This document shows positions 1 to 13,900 of a stretch of DNA of 64,000 nucleotides, in pieces. The stretch is from Erythrocercus mccallii. Taxonomy: Eukaryota > Chordata > Aves > Passeriformes > Dicruridae. Within the stretch, counting starts at the first letter, position 1; each line of letters starts with the position of its first letter. The DNA lies in the NCBI GenBank assembly GCA_013397435.1, contig VZRG01000448.1:186131-250130 (forward strand). The letters run 5' to 3'. The translations under genes were made by a program, and so were the position numbers. The notes under the pieces are model-generated. The model worked only from the letters and a program-made list of their open reading frames with translations, searched no databases and was not told the origin of the DNA.

Positions 1-2460
1 GGAAATGTGACCCAGTAATTTCCCAGTGGCACAGTGGTACAAGAAGTAAAGTGGGAACAGTAACCACCCACCACCTCCCCAGTTAAACCTCTGCTATGGT
101 GGGGTGCAAATGAGATGTTCCTCTGGCCCTGAATAGTCCCACACTGCCATTTTCCACTTCAAGGTAGGCATCTAATTTTAAAGCTGTAGTTTAAAAAGTG
201 GAAACCAATTTCTGTGACTTGTATTCAAATCTGTATTGACTTCATAAGGGTGTCCCTTTGTAACCAGACAAACATCAAGGACAACTAGAAATGCATAAAC
301 CCACAGGAAACCAATGGCATCTTCTGCATAAACTTCATAGCAGCTAAATATCCACAGTACCTTCATAGGCTTTCAAAGGGGGGTCAGTGGTGCTGTATGT
401 TAGGTCTTTTATCTGATCCTATACTTTCTCATAGGTAGATGCATAAACTACCCAAACTAACAACCAAAATGTCAGATTTGTCCCAGATTTTCAGTGTAAA
501 GGGAGTTGCCTGTCCCACCACAAGTATCTACTGGGTGCTTTAGTAGAAATTACTTCATTTGCCTTTGCTTTTTCTTCTTTGTGGGGCTAGCTTCCAGCAG
601 CAAAAGCACTTCCTTGCCTGCACTTCAACCCAACAGTCCTCAGCTGCCTCTTGGTCAGCACGGGAGTGGCCAAAAGGCACCAGAGGCGTGTGCTGAACAC
701 CCTCCTCTGTGCCTCTCTGAGTGTCAGCTGTCACACAGCATGCCAGGCAGCAATCTGGAGTAGTTTGGATATCTGTGAGCACGATCTTCACTTAGAACTG
801 GCAAAAACAATTGGTCCCTGTGGAATCTGCTCACATATATCTAAGAGGCAGGATCTGGGGCTCTTACAGAGCTATCCTGCCAAAAATCACATTACCTAAG
901 GGCATCAGAGAATGCTTTTGCTGTCTCTGTCACTGCAACTTTCAAGCCTTTTTATATGTGCCCTCCTTTGTTTCAGTGGTGGATGCACTTGAATAAAAAT
1001 CAAAGATAATGTGAGAAATATGTTTTATAATTAGATTGCCAGTTAATGAATTCAGTTGCTTAAATTACCTAATCTGTGTGATCTTTCTAGCATTCATTAT
1101 ATGCACAAAAACCATGTATGAAACTGCAACAGTGTCACCCTGCAAAATGATTCCTATCAGCTGTCCAGATGAAACATGGGAGAAGACACCCATTTCTGCA
1201 ACAGAAACACAACTAAGATAAATGAATTTATTCCATTTCCTCCTGCTTTAATCCCTTTTAGTGTTTAATAGGTATTGACAGAAGAAATCTTTAAATCATT
1301 ACTGCTCTTCAGGATGCTTGTGGCAATGCTGGTTTAGACATTCATTCAAGAAAAAAAGAAAAATAGCCTCCAATGATATTCCATTAGTTTAAGATACTTT
1401 CACCATCCATGAGAATGATAAATATTTGGGGTTAACAGAATATAATTAGAACATAAAATGTAACTTTTTTTTCCCCTGTAGACAAAATAATAGGCCATAG
1501 AAAATTAAGAAGTGTCTCTTGCTTTATTACTATGTGGTATGTTCATAAAGGGAAACTGAAAGAACATGGACTCTTGCTGTCCTCAGCATGGTTTCAGCAT
1601 TTTAGCAATTAGACAATAATTTTCTGGCTCAGTGTTCTGGTAGAAATCCAGAAAAATTTATACAGTAAACCCTCTTATAAGCAGAAAATAGTAATTGAAG
1701 TCATTACAATTCTTTAAATTGATGATGGCAAGCTTTTCTCCTTGGGAGTTGCATTGTAAGTCTCACCATTTCCTGAGGATGTAATCCTGGGCTAATATTA
1801 CAGTTTCATTTAATCTACAAGAAAATACCAGTTTGTAGCACCCTTCAGAATCACTTCAGCTGTTATTTGGACTGAGAAAGGTTAGAATAGAATCAAATGT
1901 ATTCTGAGGATCATGTAATGTAATGATTCACTTGTAAATGTGGAGACAAATCCAGAAGTCATTTTTTGGGTGGGGATAGTTTGTTTAAATATAGATACCT
2001 CTCTGTGGATTGCTTAAATTACCAGTCCTCATTATGTTCAAAGTCTATATCAATAAAGTCAAAGGACTATAGAGTGTGACTCATCTTATTTCAAGAGATG
2101 CCTCGATGGATCACATTTTGGAGTGCTTATTTTTCTCTGCTGATTACAGAGAGAACTTACTGTGACAACTACTCTCTAACTATAGGTGAATGTCACTCCA
2201 TCTTAATTTTTCTATATTATATATACATATTCTTAATTCTTAATTCTACTATATTATGTACTCATAATTTAGAGATTTCTGGATAAGAAATATTTTGCTA
2301 AAAGAGCATATCATTTTCACAGTAAATGGATAGAGACATCAGTTAGGACTTGAGCTATATATTAGTGCATAAATAATCACCACCATACTCAAAGACATCG
2401 TTTGTATGAGGAAGAAACCTCAATGTACCCACCTTTTTGTGAAAATTAGGCTGTGGTTAC
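1..2460. other. TMPRSS15: Intron 22 of TMPRSS15 (left edge), no exon recognised
   Basis: AT-rich sequence downstream of exon 22 on the minus strand. I looked for the rest of SRCR (the cysteine pair near QCLQDSLIRLQC in human) and for the IVGG activation site and His-containing exon of the protease. None was found. No repeat family was recognised. Confidence 0.5.
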
Positions 2461-2528
2461 CTCCCTTGGTGATGGTGACAAATGGGCCATCTCCAGTGAA
2501 TAATACCACTGATGACATATTTGCATCC
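2461..2528 (-). CDS. TMPRSS15: TMPRSS15 exon 22: SRCR domain, continued (last exon seen)
   Basis: Encodes DANMSSVVLFTGDGPFVTIT, then KG. It matches the human SGNSSKPIFPTDGGPFVKL segment, most clearly at the DGPFV core. NMS is a potential glycosylation site. The acceptor is TTTTTGTCCCAG and the donor is GGAG|GTAACC. Phase goes from 2 to 1, consistent with exon 21. Weaker than its neighbours because it is short, but frame, splice sites and domain order all agree. Confidence 0.8.
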
Positions 2529-5500
2529 CTGGGACAAAAAGACACGTGCATATTTTTAGATATATACCCTATTCCACCAGAGGAACAATATTTGGGAAAC
2601 GGTTATGCTGATAGAATAAACACCAGCTTTTTTGTTTGTTTTCTTTTTCTTCTCCTCAGATAATGACCCTTTAGCAGGAGATTTTTGAGGCTTGAAACTT
2701 GTTCAGGTTAAAATGTGAATCACCTACTTCCAGTCTTACATCTTATTGTAAGATTTCTAATGCTACCATAATATTGAAAGAGACTTAATTATTTTGACAA
2801 TAGTAAATATTTATTTTGGGTTTTCAGTGCCACAGTGAAGGGTTTGAAATACCAGTTCTTAAATGTATGGAATTGGAATTTAGAATGCCAAACAGGACAG
2901 TAATACCTTGGGGTATCACAGTCTTGCTTTTTTGAGGGGTACAGTTACACTTACACTATACTGTCTAGGAAAGAAATAAAATTATATTTTGTATCATGAA
3001 GAATCTAATGGAGTAAAAAAGAAAGTTAATTTTCACCTCATAGATCTGTTGAAATCAGAATAACTGTGGAATAAGACAATAGTGTCATGTTTGCTATTGA
3101 GCAGGGGTTGGGTGTGTTCATAGAATCACAGATTCACAGAACAGTTTGGGTTGGATGGGACCTTTAAAGGCCATGTAGTCAATTTAAAGGCTTCAATTAG
3201 TCTATTCTTCAACTAACTTTTTTTAATTTTTTTGGTAGCAATGGCTTTTTGAACTAAGTATTCTGTGTATTGCTAGTCAGACAAATTGTTTTGACATTTA
3301 GACCCCATATCCAGATTTACTCTATAATCCATTCTGCATCATGTGCCTTGTGATACTTCATATGACCAGTTTGGAATACATATTTATGAAACATATTTGC
3401 TTTCCCTTGAGGAAGCATGGAGAAAAATGTTAGCTGTGGTTAGACTGCATAATTTTTTGAGGGGTGACAGCCTCACATCTGGCCTTTTAGCCTTACACAT
3501 CTCAGGAGCAAGAAGAGAACCACTTGTTTAATTCACAAGGAGCACCTGCAGGTTTAAAAGACAGGGAGCACTTGCATTGTGTCTTCTCTTCAAATGCAGT
3601 AAATCTCACTCTCCTGGGGAGGATGAACTCTGGAATCTGCCTGCAAATCTGCTGTGTATGAAGTAAAGAGGTGTTCAACAACCCTGCTGTGTTGTACAAC
3701 CAGGAGAGTTGTATGGTCCAGCTGCTGGAAAAGTCACTTCTGATGCATTTCTCAGCCTAAAAGTGCCTTTTAGACAGTCTGAGAGAGCAGTAAAGTGCTG
3801 AGCCAGGTAGGTAGAGTCAAATTCTATGATGAAGAACTTTGCTGAGACCAGCAAAGTACTCTCAGGAGCTAATTTTCTTCTGAAGAATGCTGCAAGTTCA
3901 TGAAGAAAATAGAATGGAGAGTTTCAGAGTAAAGCTTAAGCTCTTACTCTTGTTGGACTTTTAAGTGTGACAAAATTGCCAGGTCTACCCCCATTCCTGG
4001 GTAAAATTCAGCAAAGACTCAGCTGCCTCTGGTCCCAGGGAAATAGAATTGTTTTGCATCTGCCCAATGGAATGGTAAAACGCTCAGTGTGTGGTTTTCT
4101 TAGTTCCAGGAAATAAGATGCTGACAACAGATTTCAGCAGTGCTGTCAGATGCACACAGCTAACAGCACAAGCTGAGCAAAAGATTATTTTTCAGGTTTC
4201 TCCAGAGCATCAATTTGTTCATCTTGCACCCCAGACTCAATAAGAAGATTTGTAAATTATTTGCCTAAGGTGAATTTTGTAGATACACGATAAGCTTACT
4301 TATAAGACTGGCTTCTTGTTTGGTACAAATCACAAGTGCAACAGTCACATATTTGAAAAATAGAGGCAAAAGGATTCACACGTGACATTTATTAGAACTT
4401 GTGAGGAGCATTGGACTTTTTAACCCAGGTACATAAATAATCAGGATATGATACAGGACTCCTATCAGCTCAGTCCTTTTCATAAATTAAACAGCAAGTG
4501 AGACTAGCAAATTTAAAAGCAATTAATAGTAAAACTAAATTGTCCTAGATGAACTTTAGCCCGTCTTTCTAATAAAGCATGATTTTAGGTTGTAATTCAG
4601 TGTAGGAGCATGTGCTAAAGCCTACTCAGGACCTGTTATTGCAAACATCTATTTAGTAACACATATGGTGGCACTTATTAACAAATATGCTGCTACAGGG
4701 GAATTCAAGGAAAGCAGACTAGTGTGATGTTCACAGGAGTTACATATATATACGTATATATATACATATATACATATATATACACACACCTATTAATGTA
4801 TCAATACATAAATATAGACATATACATATGAGAATTTTGCCCTATGCTGTAACTGCAGTAGCATCCAGGTTACAAAAATGTGATACAAGTTAGGTTTAAA
4901 AATATTTTTTTCTTGATAATGGGAATAGGTAATGAACTGAGAAATGGAATAAATAAGAAATAACTAGGAAGCTTAATAGGAACTCTTTTAGCAAGTGCAC
5001 CTGAGTAGTTTATAGAGACTGAAAGATGTTGCCACAGAATGTTATGGGGACAAAAGCATTAAGTAATTTTTAAAAGGTAGAATACCATGGAAGGTGAAGT
5101 TTGTTGAAGCCTATGAAATGTGCCAATTAAATCAGTAGATCACAGAATTACTTCTGTCCAGAAGGGAAAGGAGGCAGGGCAGGGGCAGAAAGAATCAGAA
5201 GAAGAAGGCCACTGGCCATCTTAAAGAACAAGGTATTTGATCAGAAGCACATTTAAACATAGTTTGTATGTTCTTACATGCATGCATACATAAATTACAG
5301 TCAGGATTTGTGCATGTAGCTACCTCATATTTATGTAAACTCAGTAGTTACGCAAAGGAAAAAAGCGAAAACCCCAACAAACCAGCAGATATTCATCCAA
5401 TTAGAAGCATTGAATTGAATATTGAATATTGAATATTTTTCTAAGTCATTTTAACTCTGTGATTGCTACAATTAATTTATCAGAAGGGGATTTGTAGGCA

Positions 5501-8176
5501 TCTTTCTTTGGTCAGAGACAAAAATAATGAATTGCAGGCTTAGAATTTAGTTTGATTATTAGTTGGGTGAGTGACATTCCCTAAAAACCTCAGCACTGCA
5601 GGAAAGGTAATTATTATTCAGTGGATGGCAGTGAAGTAGCACATGATGTAAGTAAGGCCAAAATTTAGGCCATAAATTTTACCATCGACTAAAAAATGCA
5701 ACACCCTGCACTCAACAATCCCCATGTTTCCCCTGAAAATTCTTCTGAACAGTGACTAAAGCCAAATCTATTTTTCTGTCATATACTTCCCTCTTCCATC
5801 CCTGCTCTAAGTCTACCTCGAGAGAAATTCCATTTCCTCTCCCAGCAGCTCAGATCTAATGATGGGTATGAAATGCATTGCGAGCCCAGTAGCAGAATAT
5901 CCAAGGGATTATTTCTAGTTGGAATGAACAGCAGCACTACAAAAACAGAGAAGCCAAGGCTGCTGTTGGCTCCAGCTTTACTCTTGAGCCATCCTTATAA
6001 AAGCAAAGATGTAAATAGTGACATAAAGTGATAAAAGAATGATGCATCCACAACACTCTGCCAGTGTTCTCCAAAATGTATCCTCATGCCCAACCTGCCA
6101 TGTTCAGAGTTATCAGGCCTGTACTGAATATCAAGACAGGGTTTGCCACACTTTCAAATTTGTTGGCACACCAAGCACTCCACTTGACAGTGACAGATAC
6201 ATTTGCCATTTTTTTGGAGAGCATGCTAGTAAAATGAGGAGGAAAATGCCAATATGCACTCAACAAATCTGCAAACAAGTTACAAAGCATAATGAATATT
6301 TATCACTCACCCCAACCCCAACAGCTGGCAAACACTGTCTGAAATCTCTCCACTCCAATCATCTGCACATGCCAGATGCCACATCTTCCCAATCCTGGCC
6401 TGTACCAGCCCTTTGGTGCTCACAGAGCCATTGAATAATCTCACTGGAAAACAAAATGGGTGGAAGCATTTTAAATAGGTGGCAAACCACTTTCCTCCCC
6501 GACCCCAAGCAAATAGAAATGTAATATAAAGAGATTTATTATCGCCAATGAGGAACACAAAAAAAGTTAAAATGCATTATGGAGGAATATAAATCCAGCA
6601 TCTCCAGGATGTTGTGTTCCCACAGGAAGGAAATGCTATTGTTATTTCCTATATTTCTGCCACAGGAGAGTTTCATACCTTGTATTTTGCAAATGTCTCA
6701 GAAATAGACAATAAACAGTACGTTTTCCATCAACTCTAAACAATGCATTTTTTATTTAGTCAGCATTATATAATTTCCAAATATTGAATGAAGCTTTAGT
6801 TCCATGATGCTCAGTAACACTGACTGGAAATCAGGTTTAAATAAGTGTTGACAAAAAAAAAAAGAAGATAGGCAGTTCCAATTGCTATGATTTTTCGCTG
6901 TTTTCTTTGCAGTTTTAGTTAAAGCATTCTCACTAGTAAAAAGCTCATTGAAAACCAGTCCTTCTATAAAAACTTCTCCAAAAAGAAAATATTCAGAACA
7001 AAAATTCAGAAACTCATTAACTTATTGATAAAAAATCATATGCTATTGGCGCAGTGACTAAGGAAGTTGGACTGTAAGGCCAATAGAATCTCATGCATAC
7101 ATGTGTAAAAATAAGAATTTTATAATATAATATTAAATTTATATATAATAATAATGTTAACAGAGTCTCATGTGTCTTAGCAGCTACAGTTGCATTTCAG
7201 GCAGATGGCAGGTATTGCCATTGTGAAGTAGAGGAAAGCATGTAATGCATTGACATTTACTGATTACCAAAATATTTTATAAAAAAAATCTTACTTGTGC
7301 AGAAAACCTTTTTCCACCAAAATGCTTTCACAAAGAGTATCCACAATAGTTAATAAAAAGTTTATATTTTTAGAAATGCCTCTGTGACACCTGGAGTGTA
7401 TGAATGAAAGAGAGGTGATATACAGTGACTAATTAATGGTAAATATTAGATTAAATTAAATTAATTTTTGAGCTTAAACATACTGGAATTGTGTGCACTG
7501 CAAGATTTCTTCAAATTACTTTTGACACCTCTCTTTTTGAGAGAACCTGAACTATAACTCCCTTTCTCCTTATCACATCCATGTTGTTCTCCAAATGCAT
7601 TATTGGTAAGGAATAATGAAGTCATTCAGGATCCAACACCTGCATAATTCAGATATATATTTTAGAATTTTGGCATTTCTTTGCAGTTCTTGGAAGTTTC
7701 AGAAGTTGGGGGACTTGAAAAGACAGTTTTTCTACTTCAAATTGCCACTTCTGATAAGACATTGAAATTGGTTTCAGGAAAATGAGCAAGGCTTTTGGGC
7801 ACCAGAAAGACTCAATGTGAGAGTTTCTAATTAAATTTTCATTTTGTTTAAAGACATAGATTGATTTAGCCAGAGTTTGGATTAAATGGGTTTTTGGAAA
7901 CAAATCTCCCAGGCTTTTCATGTGAGGTAATTTGTTATGAAGTAATAGACAATCAATGGCAAAATAAATCTTTGGGAAAATGTACATCGTGTTAATGTAG
8001 GTGATGGTTATCTTGTTCAGATCTTCTTCAGCAGTGACTGGAAAAAATATTCAAGTTTTCTTTGCTTAAGGAGAAACTGAAGTGAATTTTATTCTGTGCA
8101 TTTTAAAAGAAGAGTATGTTTGCATTAAAATAGCCAATGACACTAAGGAGGAATGAATCTGTGTCTTCAGACTATC

Positions 8177-8220
<44 letters not shown>

Positions 8221-10920
8221 GTCATCTATCTACCTACCTACCTACCTACCTACCTACCTACCTACCTGCCTATCTGCATGTATTTACATATGCCATGTAT
8301 ATTTTATACATATGCATGTAAAAAATGTTAAAATCAATGGACTGTCAACACACACCTAAAAATAGAACTGATCCCTAGTAGAGCTCTTTAAAACAAAGGA
8401 ATTTTGCTAAGCTTAAAGACCACTTTGAAATCTTCCATTAGTTCTCCAAAGATTGTAAGGAAGAGCAGCTTAAGAGCCTTGCTGTGCTAGGCCAAACATG
8501 ATTTTAGCATTAGTCTTACATTTAAATTATTGTTTTAGAGACTCATTTCCCTGCTATATGAAATGAATTAATACTGTGCACATGCATTTTGGAGAGAACC
8601 ACTTTACCAGGGAAGTAAGGAATAGAAGGGAACAATGGATGCTGCTTTTGGGGCTGTGCCATCCATTCACCCCATGGACTCCAGGTGGGCTGCAGAGTGC
8701 CATGTGCTGTAGTTTGGCTTCACACCTACAAAGCTATTTGGGAATTTCCACCAAGTACAAGTTTATTCTCTACTTTGCACTGCAGAATTTTTACTGCTGT
8801 GAAACTCAGTTACAGCAAAACCCAGTAGAATTCGGAAATATAAAATGAATATAGAAGAAAAGCATATGTTGAGTTTTCATTTAATTTTGAGGCCATTATA
8901 AACAACTACAATTTTGAGCACAGAGGAGCTTCCTACCTTTTCCACAGTTCTTCACCAGATTCTGTACACTATCTCAGAAAAGTGACTGTTTTCCCAGCCC
9001 TGACAAACTCAGTGCGATGCTGCTGTGCAAATTGGCATGGCCTGCACACATCTGCAGCATTCTACATTAGCCGAGGTTCTGTGGCTCTTTTCCTAGACAA
9101 TTCCTGCCAGATGTGCTTGGCTTAGATGGGATACTAGGAAAAATTCCTTCACCAAAAGGGTTGCCAAGCACTGGGACAGTCTGCCCTGCAAAGTGGTGAA
9201 GTCACCATCCCTGGCAGGATTTAAAAACATGTAGACGTGGCACTGAGGGACATGGTTTATCACTGAACTTGGCAGTGCTGGATTAATGGTTGGTCTCGAT
9301 GATCTTAACAGTCTTTCCCAACCTCAGTGATTCTATGATTTCTGTTTATGAAGGAAACCTTACTGCATTTTGCTTCATCAGAGCCATCTTCACACTGAGG
9401 CACATTGTCACACAGGTTATGCAATGGGATACATTTCCCACTACCACACTGATGCTCATCAACTGTGCAAGCCCCTGAAGGGAAACAAGAGAGGAAAATT
9501 AATCTGTAGTTGTGAGGAAGGCTGATGTTCACAGAAGATCTTACAGTTCACCTGAAGAAAAATGTATAGATAGTATGAAGAACCTTTACTTTCCTTTTCT
9601 TTCCATTTCCATCCATCTCTTTTTCAAAATAAAGATAATTTTCAGATAAATAGAAGCTAATTAAGAATAAAATCTGTGGTACTGTGCCTTGTAACTTCTG
9701 TTCTAGTTAGAGTTGCTCAGTTAGTAATGTTCCTCCATTGCAACTGATAAACATGGGAGTGAAAAGTCAGATCCCGTCAAAAGTGACTAATGATTTAAAT
9801 TTTCAAATGTTCAACACTTTCACAAATTTTAGAGACCTTAAACTCTGTGAAGTCAAGCATATGAGCAAAGAGGCAATGAGAGCTGAGAGTCTCCTTCAAA
9901 AACCTGTTTTTTAGGAAAGGTGGAAGAGACAAAAGTAAATGGAATGAATGAGGAAAGCATTCATAAAGTAGGATTAAGCTACTTCAGAATCAGTTATACA
10001 ATAAATAAATAAAAGCAAATGAAGGAGAGAGTAAATGTAAAGTTATAATTCTTTCTGTGGCCAAAGTGTATTTTTAATGGCTTCATTTGTATTACAGGAA
10101 ATATACAGTCATAAACTTAAATTCTATCAAAAAATTGTTTCTTTTACCTTCCTGGACTTACTGACAGAAATATTTCATTATCTAGAAGTCTTATTTAAAA
10201 CAAGATAATTGCTTTACTTCTGAATTTTTAATATTCCTTTAAAATTATTCATTCATCTATCAGCATGGCCTGTATCAAATGGAAGCAGAAGAATACGGTT
10301 TATAAAAGGCTCGAACTAGATTTTCACACATTTAATGTCCATAACTAATGACAGATATTCCAAATAACTTAGTTCTTAATTAACAGTGGTTTTTTATTAC
10401 ATTGCATGCTGCCAAAAATTATTTCTGTTGAAATAATTCTTACTTTTAAAAAAACAATATTTCATAGAAAAAATAAGATACAAAGAAAAATCTGCTTTTC
10501 TTCTAAAGTTAATTTATTTACTGACAATCCTTCATCCTTAGGCTTGCATGCTAATGATATTAGTCTCTGTCCTTTGGCTGCAAAGATCATGAATAAGCAC
10601 AATTCTTTTGCAAATGGAACTTTTAAATACATTTAGCCAGAACTGGCAATGGCCTCTCTGAGAATTCTGGCTTGCTAAGCTTAATTTTCACTTTACAAAA
10701 TAAGGGCAAGGCTGGCCCAGCAAGGATGCTGAACCAGCTAAAACAAAAAGGCAGAGAGTTGTTGGACTGAACAAATGTGATAGAGAAGACAGAACGAGAA
10801 GCAGCAAAATTGTCTTATTGACATATAAACTAACATCTCAGTCTTGTGCAATGGGATTAAACAGAGTTAATTTTACAAATGTAGACCAAAGGTGAAGATT
10901 AAAAAAAAAAAAATTAAGAA

Positions 10921-10955
<35 letters not shown>

Positions 10956-13900
10956 CTGTGAATCCATAAAAAATCTGCCACTGGTTAAACAAGCTGGGAG
11001 AAACTTGCCATTTCTGAGAGCTAAAGTAAGAAAAAGAGCCTAGATCCTTGTTGACTTTCTGTTCAGGTAAAGGGTTGGTACTTCACACATCTCTCAATAC
11101 ATATTGCTTTTTCTTTGTTTTTCTCCTGTCAGACTTCCGTAAATACAAAACCTCTAATTAATTCAGTCAGGATTTGGCCTAGATTTAGTATAATTATTTG
11201 TCCTGCTAAGCATATTACTGTTCCATGTAATTTGCATTATGCTTCGTTTAGCATATTTTGGAGAGTTGATTGCTGAATTATGAGTGGCAAGTCTAATGGA
11301 GTCCCCATGAAAATCAAGAGCCCATCAAAAGGGGTCTGACTGGAACTACTACCGCTGTCCAAATATTTAAGGGACTAGCTCTTCTCAGATTATTCACACA
11401 CTGAATTTTAAAAAATTTTTAAAGATGCAAGAAGGACCATATTGCAAATATTGATCAGAGTTACCACATACAGTTTTCTCTTCTAGTGCACATTATCAAT
11501 AGTAAGTATTTTATAAATGCATTTAAACACACTCTAATGACACCCTGAAGATTATTTACAAAGTGATTTTTTCCTCAGATTTTTATGGGGAAAATTTAGT
11601 GTTTGCCTTTTAAACATCTGAAAATACTTTGGTCAAAACACTGAGTCAGTTTTCCACATAATATCACAGAGTTGCACATGATCTAGACATTGTCCAATTA
11701 CACTAAGAAACAAACCCATTATTTTTCATGCCAGGAAATCAAAAGTACAGATGAATAACCAGCCTTTTTCTCTTTAACATTTACATTTTTCTACTGAGCA
11801 AGTGCTGAGAGTTACTTTGCACTCTCTATTTCTGAAAAATGTTTGGCCAGTGATATAAGCTCTTGAATACAAAGGTTCAGATGCTTACTGAGATGGTAGC
11901 CAGTAGTAAAATTTGCAAGAAATCCCCTCCTTGTTGTAGACTTGTCCGTCCGGAGGATCACTGTCATCTGGTTTGTTGTAGAGAAGACATCTGGCAGTGG
12001 GCCTTTCTCTGTGTAGACAGCTATTCACCAGGAAAACATGAGTACCTTCAGCCTATTCTGTTCATATGTATTTCCGAATGGTTTGGGTTCAAAAGCCAAT
12101 ACTGCCGTCGCAGGGATGTAGCTGCTCTCCCAAACCTAGCTGCTGTCACACTGCCATGGTCAGACCCCAACACCAGATTTGACTAATCAGCATAGAACAA
12201 TGAGGCTCAGCTGAGAGATTATCCATCTGTTTGTCCAAGCATGTAAACAGTCTGATTTACTCAGAAGTTAATTTCATACGAATTGCATGGAGAGCTGAGT
12301 GTGTGCAAATGTTTTGGAAATCTGATGTCTCACAGAATATGCTTTCTCAATTTTTCCTCTGAATTTCTGAGGCCCTAAAAGTGCAAATGAGATGAGAGGA
12401 ATTTAATTTCCTTGATATTATATCCATCAGTTTGCTCCAGCTGTCTGATGACATTTGTTTTAGTACCCACTGCTGCTACTTGCCCAAAAGTAAGGAATCT
12501 GGTCCTCTGCCATCTCTGACTTCAACCACATCATGAATACTTTCCAGATCAAAAACCTGAAAATGAAGTTGGATGTTTTTTCCATTTTCAGCATTCAAGT
12601 ACCACACACCTGGAAAATAGTTACACACACACACAAATTATCTTTTCAGTAGTTACGTTTACTGTGCCATTTTCATGTTGAAGTGTTTCGAGAGAGAGAA
12701 AAAAATAATTCTCCTAAATTGTTAATAATCACCCAAGAAATTAAGAAGTTTAAATCTTCTATTTAAAAGCTGTCAAGATCCAAAATTCTATAGCTTTTCA
12801 TTCTTAAAACATTTTTGAAAACTAATTTTAGGGTTCTACGACATATACACATGCTTTTAATCATTCATGTCAGCTGTGAGTTTCCCCAAAGTAGTAAAGC
12901 TCATTCTTGTCTGACTCTGACAATGTGACAAGTAGTCTTGCCCCTTAAGTCTCATTTGATAGTAAGATAAGTTTTGTAATCAGTCACAGAAACCTGTCTT
13001 TCAAGTTAAAATAGCTCTTTACTTCTGTTTAACCTAAACTTTGTCATATTTAATCTAAGTGTGGATACTATGGAAATCTTGTAAAGAAAGTAAAAAAAAA
13101 AAATTCATGGAGTGAAAAGTATTTTCTCACTAGCAAGAATCTCATTTGGGAACTTGTGTAATGAATCCTGGAAATGTGAGCCATGCCTCAAGTGGAACAG
13201 CAACATAAAATTACAACTCTTATGATTATCATCCCAGCATAATTCCCCAGGATTGAAGGAATAAATAATTAAAATTTCATTAAGAGGCAATGATAAAGCT
13301 CTCTTCCTTGCTTTATCCATCAACAAGACACAGTGGATCACCTTGAAGCATTTACTTTTGCTGGCTCTTATTTAATCTAAATCAGGTAACGTCAGTAGAA
13401 TAACAATGTCTTCTCACTAGTATGTTAAAAAATATTCAATAAAGAGGGGATTCTTTACAAAATTCATGCACATATTCTTTACCTCCAGAAAGCTTGAGTT
13501 ATTTAACAGCAGAAGTGATGATATTAACCTGGCAAATACACCAGGTTATAGTAAAATGGAGACTTTCATCACCTTATGTGCCGCTGCATTGACATAAAGA
13601 CATTTGACACAATAGGCAGGATGGAATTGGCCTGTCTGGACCCATTCTACTGGATTCTATTTGTCTTCATCCCTTTTTAATCTGCTGGCACATGTTTCTT
13701 TAGCTTCCTCTCAGTATCATACAGAAGCAGTTGAAAGATCCCGCTGCATATACCTTAAATCTTTTTTGTTTTGTTTTGTTTGACAGCATCTGAGTTGGAA
13801 AGCAGATTTAGTATCTCCATTTTTATATAGTTAAACTTCTCCTGAAAATTTGGAAAAGAATGACTTACAAAAAGCTAAGTTAGGGTAATTGTTTGGAAAG

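Noticed and set aside
1735..1783. Possible next SRCR exon on the minus strand after a CCTCAG acceptor (peptide starting GNGETYNATPKEKSL)
   Set aside because: No cysteine pattern of SRCR, no GT donor in frame, and an in-frame stop follows.
8137..8359. Frames encoding YLSI/YLPT repeats
   Set aside because: Translations of the tetranucleotide microsatellite.
11863..12186. 107-codon open frame on the plus strand
   Set aside because: Antisense shadow of TMPRSS15 exon 19.
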